The translations under genes and the position numbers were made by a program. A DNA stretch of 64,000 bases from Manis javanica (lineage: Eukaryota > Chordata > Mammalia > Pholidota > Manidae). The notes under the pieces were generated by a model. It saw only the letters and a program-made list of their open reading frames with translations, was not told the DNA's origin and made no database searches. Shown piece after piece: positions 1 through 11,668 of the stretch (positions are counted from its first letter, which is position 1; each line of letters begins with the position of its first letter). The DNA is taken from positions 148,357,121 to 148,421,120 of the forward strand of contig NC_133161.1 of assembly GCF_040802235.1 (NCBI RefSeq), read 5' to 3'.

Positions 1-837
1 AGTAAATTAACAGCTCACCCTCCTCCTCGAAACGTCTTCGTCCCCTTGTGGCACGTCGTGCACCAGCCTCCCTGCCCTTCAGAAGATCCGTCCCTTGGGT
101 GGTGGGCTTCAGAGTGGATTGTCCTTATTGTTATTGATCTTGCTGAAGATAAGCAGAACTACTGTGTATAGTTCCTTAACTCCTCTTCAGTTTAAATGTT
201 CAAAAACTTTTCTCTGAAATACAGAGAGATGCCAGGGAAGAAATTATCTCTCGATCTTCTACACTGAGGTCAGAACAAAGGCCATATTAATGCATAACTA
301 TTTGTGGAGAATTTGAAATGGAAGCCCAACATGCCCCCTGAATTCATCAGACACTATTAAATTAAAAACTAAAGTTTTAAGCACAGTGATTTGGCCAGCA
401 ACTGTAGAAAGACGTCTTCACTTTTTAAATATTAAAAAACTGGGTTTTGAAAAGCTCAAAAACTTTTTTCCTTCTTTGAATAAACTGGAAATAGGAGGTG
501 ATGGTGAATGAACTGCATAATCTAATAGTTAACATTTCTTATGCTAATCCGGCCAAGAGGCTCTGTATGGTGTTATTAAATTTTGCAATTTTTGTATAGA
601 CCTTTTGTATAGAGGACATTTTTAATGTATGCATCTGTAAAAATAATTATATGTATGTTTTGTCAGAGAAAAAGAGGCTGTATTCTCCCTTCCCCTTTCC
701 CTAGCAGCCTCATAAGTGGAGTGGAACAGAAGGCAGTAAGGTGGAGGGGCCTCTTGTTTTGGAAGGTTTAACTCAATTTAAATTCCTGGCTGTGTAAAGT
801 GGCAAATTCAGGAACGAAGGGCTCCCAAGGGCCAGGC

Positions 838-851
838 GCGCCCCCTGCTGG
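838..851 (-). promoter_or_regulatory. CTCF-type binding motif (strong match)
   Basis: On the minus strand these 14 bases read CCAGCAGGGGGCGC, which fits the CTCF core consensus CCASYAGRKGGCRS at every position. The site lies about 5.3 kb downstream of the NNMT stop codon, in a locally CpG-rich stretch. Binding is an inference from the motif alone. Confidence 0.5.
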
Positions 852-2437
852 CGGCCAGGAGGCCAAGGAAAGCGTTTGCACGGGGGCCAGCGAGGCAAAG
901 CGAGAATGGTGGGTGGACAGGGAAGGAGAAGCCCGTTTCCATCGGAAAATATGAAGTGATTCGGCCCGCGATGGTGTTTTTCTTTGGGATGATCTCCCTG
1001 GAACGCCTGACCTCCAGCTGCTTGTTTTTTTTGAGCAGAGGGCATGGGCATCCTGCACGGGAAGGGGCTGCTCTCGGAGGGCCCTGCCGGGAGGGGCACG
1101 AGGGTCCCGCACGGCTGGTCCGAGAACCAGAGAAGCTGAGGGCTTGACCTCGGCTCGGTGGGAGGGCGCTACTCTCCGGTCCCCTCGCAGGCCCGAGGTT
1201 CGGGGTTCGGGGCACCTGCAGGGCGGCGGGTGCCCTCCGCCCCTGAGCCCAGTGCGTGGGGGCCCAGGCGGCGTGTCCCGGACAGGCGGGTGGCTGCGAA
1301 GGCGGCTGGGTCAGGGTGCTGACCCGTAACAGTGGTGCTGACCCAGACCAAGGCACACAGGTTCCCAGGCTCGGTCACGGGCTCTTCGAGAGCTTTGAAG
1401 GCTGTGCCCATTCAGCACAGGAAATCCTAGTGTACGTAGGCGACACGTGGCTGTCCTGGAGGGGGTATCAACTTATCTAACGGCTGTTTACCACTAATAG
1501 GCTCTGAGATGCCCTGCAGCTGCCTCCTGAGATCTCAGCGGTCCTGAGAAACGACCACTGCCCCATGTCACAGGAGAGCCCTGGGCTTGAGGAAGGCCAA
1601 CCGCGTGGTGGGGCAAGGTGCGTGCATGTGTCCTGCCCCCACTGCCGGGCTAGCCCCGCCTCCCCCCAGCCTGCCCGGGACAGAGTGGCGCCCTCGCCTT
1701 CCCGGCGTCGCTGAGGCTAAAGTCAGAGGGGCCGCCACAACTCTTGGAGGCCAGCTGCGTGAGTCACAGCACGGGCATCTCCTCCCACCGCCCTTGAAGG
1801 CCAGCTGATGGGGGCCACAGGGGCCGGGCTGCTCGGGCTGCAGGGCCCCAAACTGTCCACCCAGCTCTCTCCTCCCTGGTCCCTGACCAGGACCTCATGC
1901 AGATGCACGTCTTCCAGCATCATAACAGTTCACTCAGGGCGACATATCCCCAGAAAGCGGGCTGAGAAACGTGTGTGCTGGGTCAGTGGTCAAAGAGATT
2001 TCTAAGTTAGTGCCAGAGGGACCCGAGGTCAGTGTCTGCCGGTGACCTGGCTGCTCTGTTTGATTTCAGGGAACGAGAGCAGAAGCCCAGAAGCCAATGT
2101 GTGCTCAGGCCCACTTCACGTGTGGAGCAAACCTGTAAGGGCAGCGCCAGCAGGCGCTGGCATTCCACAACGCTTACGTGGTGCTCCTCCCACGTGTCCT
2201 TTCTTCCCCATCTGCCCAACAGACCCAGAGCGCATGCCACCTTTCTTGACATCCCTCCTTTGGAACACCCCGTGCCCACTCACCTCAGAGCCCTCAACTC
2301 GCTGAACTGTAACTAGGCGCATGTCCGTTTCCCCCAGTGACCCAGAGTTGGCTAAGAACAGGGACCACGCCTTCCACCTTTGCATGAAAGAGAAATGTGG
2401 GCTCTCCGAGCTGGGGCCCAGACGCTCCAAGTGGAGT

Positions 2438-2499
2438 CCAGTGGCTTTCCGACTCCTGTGATCACAGCCCAGTGGCTTTCCGACTCCTGTGATAACAGC
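2438..2499. repeat. 31-bp tandem duplication
   Basis: The segment starting CCAGTGGCTTTCCGACTCC at 2438 recurs 31 bases later at 2469 with a single visible difference (gatcac versus gataac). It is a simple two-copy local duplication in noncoding DNA. Confidence 0.85.
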
Positions 2500-2554
2500 C
2501 CACAGTTATAAATACATTTTATACCACAATCCAGTAACAAGAAGTTGTGGTTTT

Positions 2555-2585
2555 ATATGTGTGTGTGTGTATATATATATATATG
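2555..2585. repeat. Compound (TG)n(TA)n microsatellite
   Basis: Alternating TG units pass directly into alternating TA units over about 30 bases. It is a short, probably length-polymorphic dinucleotide repeat in intergenic DNA. Confidence 0.85.
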
Positions 2586-3039
2586 TAGTTTCATAAACTG
2601 AAAAAAACTTCACAAAATAATACCATTTAAGTGCTACCATCTGGGAACTTGTCTTCTAGTGTATTCTTGGTTCTTCTAAATGTTACAGTGATGCCCTAAA
2701 TTGCTTTCCAACAGCAGCTTGTAGTCTGAGGTCTATCGGGGAAACTGACTCCACCTAGCCCCCACCTGCATTTTCTGTCTGCACACACTGAGTGCCTTCC
2801 CACCGCAGCAGCAAGGAGCTCTGGCCGGGGAGGTGGGGTGGGGGGTGCATTGGGAAGGGACGGATGGAGCACGAATGGAGTTTGGGGTAAAACAGTGTTC
2901 TCCTGATTTCCCCTTCAGCCCCTTGGGCTGGGTCTGAGCTCCTCTAAGCAGAACTAAGTATTAGAAACTAACTGGAATGTTCATGAGAAACCTTACAGCA
3001 GGTTGGGCACAGGCAAGGCTGCTTCAGGGTCTACATAAG

Positions 3040-3262
3040 GGATCAGTAAACCACAACCTTTGGGCCAAATCCACACATCTATCTGTTTGTGTAAACAAAG
3101 TTTTACTGGGACACAACCGTGCCCATTAATTTGCATATTGTCTACAGCTCTTTTTACTATCGCCTCAGACTTGAGAGGTTGAGCTCGATTATGCGGCCTG
3201 CAGAGCTGAAGATATTTGCCATGCGGCCCTTCGCAGCAGAAGTTGCTGACTCCTGGTGTGGA
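3040..3262. mobile_element. Old hAT-Charlie-type DNA transposon remnant
   Basis: The block has the typical text of a common non-autonomous mammalian hAT element: a 'gggccaaatcc' segment near one end, a central 'gttttactgggacacaaccg' segment and a 'gcggccc' segment near the other end. A second copy in the opposite orientation lies at 5296-5482. The copy is diverged and noncoding. I assign the superfamily but not the subfamily. Confidence 0.6.
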
Positions 3263-3689
3263 TGGAAAGCATCCCTCCCTCTCTGGGAGGAAACCAGCAG
3301 GGCCCTGGGCACCCAGAGCCAGGCACTGCAGGTGATAGTACAGCCTTCGAAGGACCCAGACACCCTCAGGGTGTTGCTGTGTGAGCGAAGGTGGACAGAG
3401 ACCCTTGAGCGGCTCACACTTGGGTTTCACTTGTGACTCTCTCTGCCTGGAGCAGCGAAGGTGAAGGAGGTGCTAATTTAACGTATGTGGGATATTTCTT
3501 AAATGAGAAAGGAATGGGTGGTGTGTGGTGTAGACACTACTGTCCCAGCCCTTCCAGAAGGTAATGCCACAGAAGGGCCACGATGCCTGCAGCCCAGGAC
3601 TGAAACACTCCTACTTAGACATCTGTTCTAGGCTGCTCGGCAGGTCCTATCAAAGCTGGAGATGTGAGGAAGATGATTATAGATTGCAG

Positions 3690-3895
3690 TAAATAAATGG
3701 TATGTGCTTATCAAGTGCTGAGCATTATTCTAGGTCCTGTTATATGTAGTTTATTTTTATTCTCTGGATAAGACCTTGTACGTTAATCTCATCTTACAGA
3801 TGCGGAAACTGTGACAGAGAGGTGACCCAAGGTGTCCAAGGAGAAGTGGCCAAGTGGCAGAGCCAGAATTTGAACATGGGGTGATCACTGTGGCT
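3690..3895 (-). mobile_element. MIR SINE remnant
   Basis: The text around 'catcttacagatgcggaaactg' and 'gtggcagagccagaatttgaac' is the reverse complement of the MIR core and 5' region. This is an ancient tRNA-derived SINE shared by mammals. Confidence 0.75.
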
Positions 3896-5295
3896 GGGAA
3901 AAAAAAAAGTGGGTGACTAGGATGACAGAGATGCTGGTGCATTCACTGGCCCCAGTGAGTTTTCTCTTTCCTTGATGTTATCAGCCAAGAATTTATTCAT
4001 TCTTTTACCAAATCTTGAGGAACGTGCCTGTGTCCTCTCTGTTCTGTCTGGGGCTGGTCTAGAGGTGGGAGTGTTACTCAGTTTTGGTCTGTAAGATGTA
4101 GGAACCCTGCTGGGGGCTTCTGGAAAAGCTTTCTTCCCGTGAAAATCCCGCTCACTGCAAAGGCCTAGTGGAAGGGGGTGTGACCATGATGGCTGGGGAG
4201 GCTGCTGAGCCACCGTTTCCTCCTGGAAGCACCTACCTCTGAATTTCTTATTAATGAGATCGATAAACCCCTATTGTTTGACTCAGTCCCATTCCCTTAC
4301 CCTGTTATATCTCTTTCACAGCTCTTATCCATCAGGAATCCTTACTGCCTCAGTTTCCCTGTCTGCCCACCCCTCCACTCCCTGCTCTAGAACACAGCTC
4401 CTGAGAACAGGGTTCTTCCCCCAGCACCTAGACCCTGTTGGCCAAGGTGCTGAGGAACCCAATATAAACCCAAGACCCTCACAGTTCAGAAGGAAAGCAA
4501 AAATAAACAGCTGTGAGACGATGCAACGAATGCCGCCCTAGAGGGAAATCACAGAAAACTTGTCTGCTTCTTGCCTTATGAAGCTGTTCTTTCCAGTCTG
4601 GTCTTGGACTTTTCCCCCCAAAACTTTCATAGGAAAAGTAGAAAACCTGTCACTTTAAAGCTCATTTTAAAAAGAGGTTGCATAGCATTCCTTTAAACCA
4701 GAAAAATACAGTAAATATGAGTAAGGGCCATTGTTTGGGGAAGTGACCCCACACAGAGGGGAAGCTCTTGCTCTGGGTGGGCAGGGTTCATGGCCCATGG
4801 GTTTGAGGGAGCCCTGTCCCCACAGACGTGGGCCTCTCTGTGGTTCGGTGGCTTTGGCGCCGGCTCCCCGGGGATCAGATGTCTGTCCTCCTCAGAGCTG
4901 TTGTTTGCTTGGCCATTGCCGCCTGCTGGTAGGAACAGCCGCACTTGGCTTTCCCTGGCCAGCCTGGACTGGCCTGTTAGGACAGAATCTCTAGAAAGTG
5001 TCATCAGGTAATATTGGGTTGTGGTGGAAATGTCCCAAGAGATTGAACAGCTGAAAATGTCCTAGAAATGGCCCAATATGGTGATGTGACATTGTCCGAC
5101 ACAACCACGCAAGCAGAAATGCTCCGATGTGGGGCTGCGGAAAGGAAGGACTCCCCCAGGGGAAAGCAGGAATGTCCCAGTTGGTCGGTAATCCTGGGAG
5201 GAGGGGAGAAAGGAGGGCTGGGGGCAAGGGCCTCTGCCCTGTGTGAGGAGGGAGCCCCTCTCCGGGGTAAAGGTGGGAAAACTTTCCATAAAGAT

Positions 5296-5482
5296 CCAGG
5301 TAACAGATTTTTAGCTTTGCGGGCCATGCACGCGGTGCCGCCACAATTACTGAACCCTGCCGCTGTACCGTGGAAACAGCCACAGACAGGACAGTAACGA
5401 ATCGCGTGGCTGTTCCAATAAAACTTCACCGAGCAGGCAGCAGGCTGGGCTTGGCTCACGGCCACAGTTTGTCAGCCTGTTT
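5296..5482. mobile_element. Second hAT-Charlie-type remnant, inverted relative to 3040-3262
   Basis: It carries the reverse-complement counterparts of the 3040-3262 copy, including 'agctttgcgggccatgcacg' and 'ggctgttccaataaaactt'. The two copies are about 2 kb apart in opposite orientation. Both look old, and their arrangement is probably chance. Confidence 0.6.
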
Positions 5483-6152
5483 TAGAGCATCACAGTGACG
5501 GGCCTCAGAGCCGGAGAGGGTGGACATGCTGCGGGCATGTGAGCTGACCCCAGGCAGAGGCTTGGCCAGGAGCTACACTAACCGACTACCGTTAGGCCCC
5601 GCTGATGAGGGGCGCTGGTACTTGTTTCCAGTAGCAGCTGCAGGATACCGCCTGGTGTTTCTCTTGCTGATGCCCAAACCTCTCTTCAGGCAGGGGTCAG
5701 AGTCCTGCTTGGACGTGGGAGGGGGGAGAAGGGCCTGCCCCGTACTTGGGACCCAGGAGCAAAGGGGCAGCTGTTTTCTGACCCTGAAGGTGGGGGCGGC
5801 CCCAGAGGGGCAGTTGCTGGAGAGCAGAAGCCTGCCCCTGGGAGAGAGGGCTGCAGGCCCCCAGGAAAACAAGGAGGGAGGGCAGACAGTGCTCTGTGGG
5901 CAGGCGCGGGCTTGAGCCCCCAGAACGGCCATGCTCAGGGAAGACACGGCTTCTGCGACCACAGGCAGGAGGCCTGGGCCTGCCGGCTGTCATCCTTAGG
6001 CCCGTGTAGTACCAGCACACTGCTCCTAAGTGGACTGGCCCTTCCAGCGCCGCCTAAATGAGTCCCAGGGCCCCACCATCAGCCTCCTCAGCAAGGTGCC
6101 CAAGGCACCTGGAATCAAGGATTGAAGTCAGCTGGGCCAAGAGAAGCACTGC

Positions 6153-6158
6153 TTTAAT
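6153..6158 (-). terminator. NNMT: NNMT polyadenylation signal ATTAAA
   Basis: TTTAAT on the plus strand is ATTAAA on the coding strand, only 16 bases beyond the NNMT stop codon. Cleavage would be expected 10-30 bases further on, near 6125-6143. That gives a 3' UTR of about 30-50 bases, which is very short. No better hexamer was noticed close by. Confidence 0.6.
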
Positions 6159-6173
6159 TGGGATCACCAGCTT

Positions 6174-6606
6174 TCACGCACAACGGCCCAGCTTCCGCCC
6201 CACCAGGATGAACAGCCCCTCATTGTTGCATATGGTGGAGGAGTACCCTTGAGGGAGCACCTCGAATTGCTCGATGGAGTAGCCAGCCTCTTTCATGGCA
6301 GCCTCGATCTCCTCCCGGCCCAGGACAAGGCTGGAGAACCTCTGCTCGCCAACCATGTAGAAGCTGCTCTTCAGGGCATCCACCACCACCAGGAAGCCCT
6401 CCGGCTTCAGCAGGCTGCCGAGGTACCTGAGGGCTGCGCGGTAGGTAGGTAAGTCTGGGCAGGCAGCGTCCAAGCACAGCGTGCTGAGCACACAGTCGGC
6501 CAGGGGCAGGGAGACAGAGCCAAGCGGCCGGCTCTGAGTCACATCACACTTCAGGACCTGCTTGACCGCCTGCCTCAGCTTCTCCTCCTTCTCTGGCACC
6601 TTGACT
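6174..6606 (-). CDS. NNMT: NNMT coding exon 3 (nicotinamide N-methyltransferase, C-terminal 144 residues)
   Basis: This exon encodes residues 121-264 and the TGA stop. On the coding strand it follows a TTTCAG acceptor and completes codon 121 (AG from exon 2 plus A). It carries the second half of the class I methyltransferase fold: the CDVTQS segment (Asp142 and Val143, which contact the adenine part of S-adenosylmethionine in the human enzyme), the [13 protein letters not shown] strand, and the [13 protein letters not shown] loop containing Asp197, Ser201 and Tyr204 of the nicotinamide pocket, followed by Ser213. All of these known ligand residues are kept. Differences from the human protein as I remember it include Phe instead of Tyr at 203, Glu instead of Gly at 190, and Arg-Ala instead of Cys-Arg at 177-178. 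The frame is open throughout. Joined with the other two exons the total is 795 bases, exactly 264 codons plus stop, the usual NNMT length. Confidence 0.97.
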
Positions 6607-7127
6607 CTGAAAGACACGAAGGAACAGACGCTGTCATCCGCCCCTCCCCAGGGACCCCAGAGTCTCCGGTGAGGGCTGAGGACGGCAGTGTTGTCCCAAC
6701 CCGTGACACCCCTAGCGCTATGACTGTTATAAAAATGGAGAAAGAAGAAATGAGGGGCTATTTTGGTATCTGAATGTGACATTACCCTGTGCTGGTATCT
6801 CTTCATAAAGTGATTAATAACATGGAAATGACAATAAAAGAACACAGCTGCCTGACTCTATGACAGGTCGCCCCCGTGAAATTGTTCATCCTCCGCTGCT
6901 TACAAGAGCGCCTGGCTCACTTGTTATCATTGTTGTTATGATTATTATTGATTACCCTTGTCCCCTCTGCCAAACTGCGAGGTAGCAGCCATACATGTCA
7001 GGTGATAATGGGTTTAAAGTGCTGAAATGGTATTTTTGTGGTAGCTGCTGATCGGCGGCATGGAGGGGAGTCTTCTGCAGATGTTGATGGGGCCTGTTGA
7101 TCACCGTGGCGAACTGCGGCCAGGTCC

Positions 7128-7141
7128 CCTCCAGGGGGCAG
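7128..7141 (+). promoter_or_regulatory. CTCF-type binding motif
   Basis: The bases CCTCCAGGGGGCAG match 13 of 14 positions of the CTCF core consensus, on the plus strand. The site is 0.5 kb inside NNMT intron 2 from exon 3. Occupancy cannot be judged from sequence. Confidence 0.35.
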
Positions 7142-7899
7142 AACTACCAGTCACCATTCTCAAGCCCCACGTGTACTGCACGTAGAGACCTTCTCCCTGA
7201 ATGATCTCATGTTCTTGGTAAACTCACTAGGAATCCCATCGTTTCCTGCCCAGTCAGTGAGGTTTCTTGAGGGCAAATCAGTTAATGAAAGAGACAGAGA
7301 AGGTGAGGACAAGAGATGAAATAGGGCACCTGAGAGCCTTCTGGAATTTGTCAGGGGAGGATTGAAGGAACAAACTGATGACTGAACAAAATTAGATAAA
7401 CATACAGAGTGCACAGGAGAAACCAAGGAAACAGACAAAGGAGGAATAAATGGTGGGACATCAGGGAGGTCAGAGGGATGAGCAGGGGACACGGGCGTGA
7501 AGTGGCCAGAAGGCCACAGAGCCCACAGGACGGGAGTGGGATTGGGATTGGGTGCCCAGCCCTTTGAGGAGGTTAATGAACAAAGCACTGGGGGTATAAA
7601 TCCAGGCTCACATTCAAGAAACACACAGTCCAGGAGAAAAGGTGGCCACTTGGGCACCAAGGCTTGTTGGAGAGAGCAGAGGCCAGCCCAGCACAGAGCA
7701 GGTAAGAGAGAGACTTCGGGTGGGACCATTTCAGGTGATGAGAAAAAAGTCGAATGGTTTCAATAAAACTTGGGAGATTAGTCTCCAGGTAGAACAGTTT
7801 GAGATAAGAGCAATTAGCTGTGGGCATTCTCTGTAAATATTTAGTTAAAATCTTAAGCCTAGTGCATATAATCAGTTATTTAGACATCCTTTATGTTTG

Positions 7900-8690
7900 T
7901 TATAATTTTCCATTTAAGAAGCTACGAAAAGATGCTCAATATCACCGGGCATCAGAAAAATGCAAACCAAACTGTGAGATAACCACTTCACATCCACTAG
8001 AATGGTTGTAATAAAAAAGACATAATAATAAGTGTTGACAAGGATGTGGAGAAACTGGAACCTACACACACTACTGGTGGGAATGCAAAATGGAAAACTT
8101 TGGAAAACAGTCTGGCAACTTCTCAAAAGGGTAAACGTGGAATTACTACATGGCCCAGAAATTCCACTCATAGGCATATACCCAAGAAAAATGAAAACCT
8201 GTACATGAGTATTTATAGCAGCATTATTCATAATAACTAAAAGATGGAAATCGAAACATCCATCAGCTTATGAGCACATTAAATAAAAGCTGGTATATCA
8301 ATACAAAGGAATATTATTCAGTGAGAAAAAGGAATGAACGATACAAGCTAGAACATGTGGAAGAACCTTGAGAACATCACAGTAAGTGATGGGAGCCGGA
8401 AATAGAAGGCCACACACTGTATGAGTCCACTTACACCAAGTGTCTGGAGGGGGCAAAACTACCAAGTTAGGAAGAAGACCGGCGGTTTCCAGGGATCAGG
8501 GGCTCGGGGGCATGGGGGCGACTGCTAATAGGTACAGGTTTCTTTCAGGAGTTATGGGAATGCTCTAAAATTGTGGCAAGGATTGCATACCTTTGTGAAA
8601 ATACTAAGAACTATCGAATTGCATGCTTTAAATGGGTGGAGTGCACACTGTGTGAATTTTATCTCAGTAAAGCTGTTATATTAAAAGGAG
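7900..8690 (+). mobile_element. 5'-truncated LINE-1, 3' end
   Basis: The segment follows the end of L1 ORF2 and its 3' UTR in sense orientation. Landmarks are 'gatgctcaatatcaccgggc', the 'aatgcaaaccaaactgtgag' stretch, 'gtgttgacaaggatgtggag', and a tail 'ctcagtaaagctgttat' close to the usual L1 3' terminus. The frame is broken by stops, so it is inactive. It lies antisense inside NNMT intron 2. Confidence 0.85.
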
Positions 8691-9779
8691 GAAGGAGCAT
8701 GATAACGTATAGGTTCCTGGGAATTCCTACCAACCAATAAGCTGGTATGAAAGGGGAACAATAATGACCTTTGATTGGGTCTACCTGCCCCATATCAATG
8801 GGAGAATTAGTAGCTGGGTGAGAGTTTGTCTTGACTGGTCTGGAGTGTCTGAGCAATCAGGAGAAGCGGGTGGACCTCTGTGCCTCCCTGTGCATTAAGC
8901 TATTTTAAGACACAAACGGCCACAGAACTGCTGCTTGCCAGCCAGATGATGGTGGGGATCGTTTCCACGCTGTGAGACACTCCATAAGGTCTAGAAGGCT
9001 CACAGAGAAGGCGCCGGTTTGAGAGGGAAATTTGTCTGAACTACCCATGGCCCTGGATCCCTGTGTGGCCCTTGGACGCCTGGCAGGCACTGGTGGACTA
9101 GCTGCCAAGACGACCGAACGATGCCCCCACCTCAGGGCTCCCCAGGGCCTTGCAGGTACACCCACGGCGAGACAGACGTGCCTGGAGACACAGGCGATCG
9201 CCGCTCAGCCTCGCGTTCAGTGCAGGGGGTGGGTGATTGACACACGCCAGAAATGCGTCAGGGGGTTTTACTGAAGGCGAACAGCGGTGGGGCTGGGGGT
9301 CTACTTCTAAAGATCGGCTCTGTCAAACCAATCACTACACGAAGAAGGGCAGCTGCTCCTGTGTAAACAGTCTCTCTGTGAAAGCCCGTGGGAGCCAGGG
9401 CGGGTGGGGAGGGAGGAGAGGAGAGGAGTGGGGCCCCTGGGCAGCACACCTCGTAAGGATGTCTTCCCATGGCCCAGGTAATTACCCTGAGGTTGGCAAA
9501 GGGCTCCTCCTGCCCTGTCTCTGCAAGGCAGGGGGTGGGGCCGAGCCTCCCAGGAAAGTCGCTTCCGAGCACACTCACCTCCCCCAAACGAATCCCCAGG
9601 GGTTCCAGCATGCCTCCTGAGGGAGAACCACGGAGACATTAAAGGGAGTAAAAGCTGTCTAAGCTTGGGTGTCAGTGTAAGGCCCGAGAAAGCAAGGATT
9701 CACCAGTGGTGAGACTTTGGTACAGGTACAGCTGAATCAGGCGGACGGCGTTCTAGGAGGGGCTCTGGAAATCAAAATG

Positions 9780-10020
9780 CACGCAATCTATTTTACAAAT
9801 ACTCTTTGAACTTCTATTATATGCCAGGAAGGGTGCTGGGCAATGGGGACGCATTGGGGAACAACTGAGACATAGATTCTGTCCTTGTGGGGATTACAAC
9901 TGCAGGGGGAAAAAAGTTAATCCAGTGATCACCCCTAGGGATGAAAAGTTAAAGCTCTGTTTGGAGCATGCCGAGGTTGAGATGCTTCAAGACGTGTGAG
10001 GAGAAATATTTGCAATTTGA
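9780..10020 (-). mobile_element. LINE-2 3' region remnant
   Basis: Text such as 'acttctattatatgccagg' followed by 'gattctgtccttgtggggat' is the reverse complement of the L2 3' region. It is ancient and diverged. Confidence 0.65.
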
Positions 10021-11192
10021 AGGAAACGGCCAGTTGTAGGTTTCTCAGCCTGCCCTGTTAGTATTCTCTGAGAGAGAGCGCAGGGAAGCACCTGTTTACG
10101 AGAAAGCACCCTTAGAAAAGGCAGCAGCTTGTCCTGGGCACCGCCACAACAGCGGTCATGACCACTGGGACCTTGATTTTGAGAAGAAACAGCGATCTTT
10201 TACAAGACGTGAAGATACAGAGATGCTTTAATAGAGGCAGCTCACTAGTTTGTGGGACAAATTTGGCCCTACTGTGTCTATTCTGGGCAACAGACAAACA
10301 TCTTTTTAAACACCTAAGAAAATCTTTGTATGGAGGGCACTTAGTTCAGAGCACGGCCCCCTCTGCAGGTGCTCTGACCGTCTCCTGCCAGCGACACTGA
10401 GGTCAGTGGATGGGCGGCTCTCTGGAGAGGCAACCAGGAGGGGCTCCAGCCCCACAGCCCCTCCTGGCTGCCCTGAGGGCCAAGGAGAACTTGCAGAGTA
10501 CGTCCCCCACTAGTGTGTCCTGGCTCACCTTTTGGGAAGCTCTGTTCTAGAAACTAGTACTTCTCAGACTAACATGCATGCAATCCCTGGCAGATCTCGT
10601 TCAAAGGCAGCTCAAGAGAGTTCTGTCGATTCTCTGTTCTGAGTAAGCTCCCCGGTGACGTGGAAGCTGCTTGTCTGGAGACCACCAGGCAGTGTGCTCT
10701 GAGTTCCAGGAGCAAGAGGTTAACCAGTGCTGTTTCTAGGGCTTCTTAAAGTAAAGCTTAGTTTCCTTGGTTCGTGCTTGGCTTGTTATTCCTTAGTCTC
10801 TGACTTTCTGACTTGATGAATGAGCAGCGTGAAGCAAGAATGTCTCACAACTTTTCAGATAGTTTTTAAAATGAGTGGTATCTAAATGTAGGCGTCACAT
10901 TCCAAAGGCAAAGGAACAGGGGACAGCTCAAATGTCTTTGGCCAGAGTCAGCACAAGAAATAGCTTTAGATCAAGAAGAAACGATATCAGGGGAAACAGG
11001 CTGTGGGTTGATAGAGGTACTTGAAGAAGCAAGGGAGATGGCAGGTGAATGGGAATCGCTGTCATTCTCAAAGCAGGTGCAGCTACAGGGTCAGGAGAGT
11101 GTGAATGCAGAATTCACTCAGTCTAACAGGCGGATGGGGAAGGGACGGCGTCTCGAGAGCCAGTTGTTAGAAGCGGATGGTTCTGGTGTGAG

Positions 11193-11668
11193 ATGGGTGA
11201 CGCTTTTAGTGTCCTGCTAGATGAGTGACGCTTTCAGTGTCCTGCTAGATGGGTGACGCTTTTAGTGTCCTGCTAGATGAGTGACGCTTTCAGTGTCCTG
11301 CTAGATGAGTGACGCTTTTAGTGTCCTGCTAGATGAGTGACGCTTTTAGTGTCCTGCTAGATGAGTGACACTTTCAGTGTCCTGCTAGATGAGTGACACT
11401 TTCAGTGTCCTGCTAGATGAGTGACGCTTTTAGTGTCCTGCTAGATGAGTGACGCTTTTAGTGTCCTGCTAGATGAGTGACACTTTCAGTGTCCTGCTAG
11501 ATGAGTGACACTTTCAGTGTCCTGCTAGATGAGTGACGCTTTCAGTGTCCTGCTAGATGAGTGACGCTTTCAGTGTCCTGCTAGATGAGTGACGCTTTTA
11601 GTGTCCTGCTAGATGAGTGACACTTTTAGTGTCCTGCTAGATGAGTGACGCTTTTAGTGTCCTGCTAG
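11193..11668. repeat. 28-bp minisatellite, 17 tandem copies
   Basis: Seventeen copies of a 28-bp unit follow one another in exact register: unit starts are 11193, 11221, 11249 and so on to 11641, with no insertions or deletions. Units differ at only three sites: g/a near the start, CG/CA in the centre, and T/C in the TTTYAG part. Copies 1-2 equal copies 3-4, and copies 5-8 equal copies 9-12, so the array grew by duplicating blocks of 56 and 112 bp. Each unit contains an inverted repeat. In the CA variants it is perfect (GACACT, TTC or TTT, AGTGTC). In the CG variants one pair becomes G-T on the plus strand. The array lies in NNMT intron 2. There are no spacers, so it is not a CRISPR array. 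Confidence 0.97.

Larger units (their letters stand above)
1..6118. other. Intergenic sequence downstream of NNMT
   Basis: No gene is supported here. The first 750 bases are AT-rich single-copy-looking DNA with no recognisable repeat. From about 800 to 1400 the sequence is GC-rich with scattered CpG. The rest is unremarkable DNA with the old repeats listed separately (a 31-bp tandem duplication, two hAT copies, a MIR). Open frames of 60-180 codons occur on both strands but overlap each other, resemble nothing known to me, and sit in GC-rich DNA where stop codons are rare. Confidence 0.6.

Noticed and set aside
1-700. 3' UTR of a neighbouring plus-strand gene
   Set aside because: The AT-rich text looked UTR-like, but no coding sequence or defined polyadenylation pattern was visible, and known gene order puts the next gene much further away.
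6607-6845. Extension of NNMT exon 3 to an upstream ATG
   Set aside because: Intron read-through. The TTTCAG acceptor at 6607-6612 gives the exact family protein in phase with exon 2.
11193-11668. Possible CRISPR-like array
   Set aside because: Units are contiguous with no unique spacers, and the host is a mammal; it is a minisatellite.
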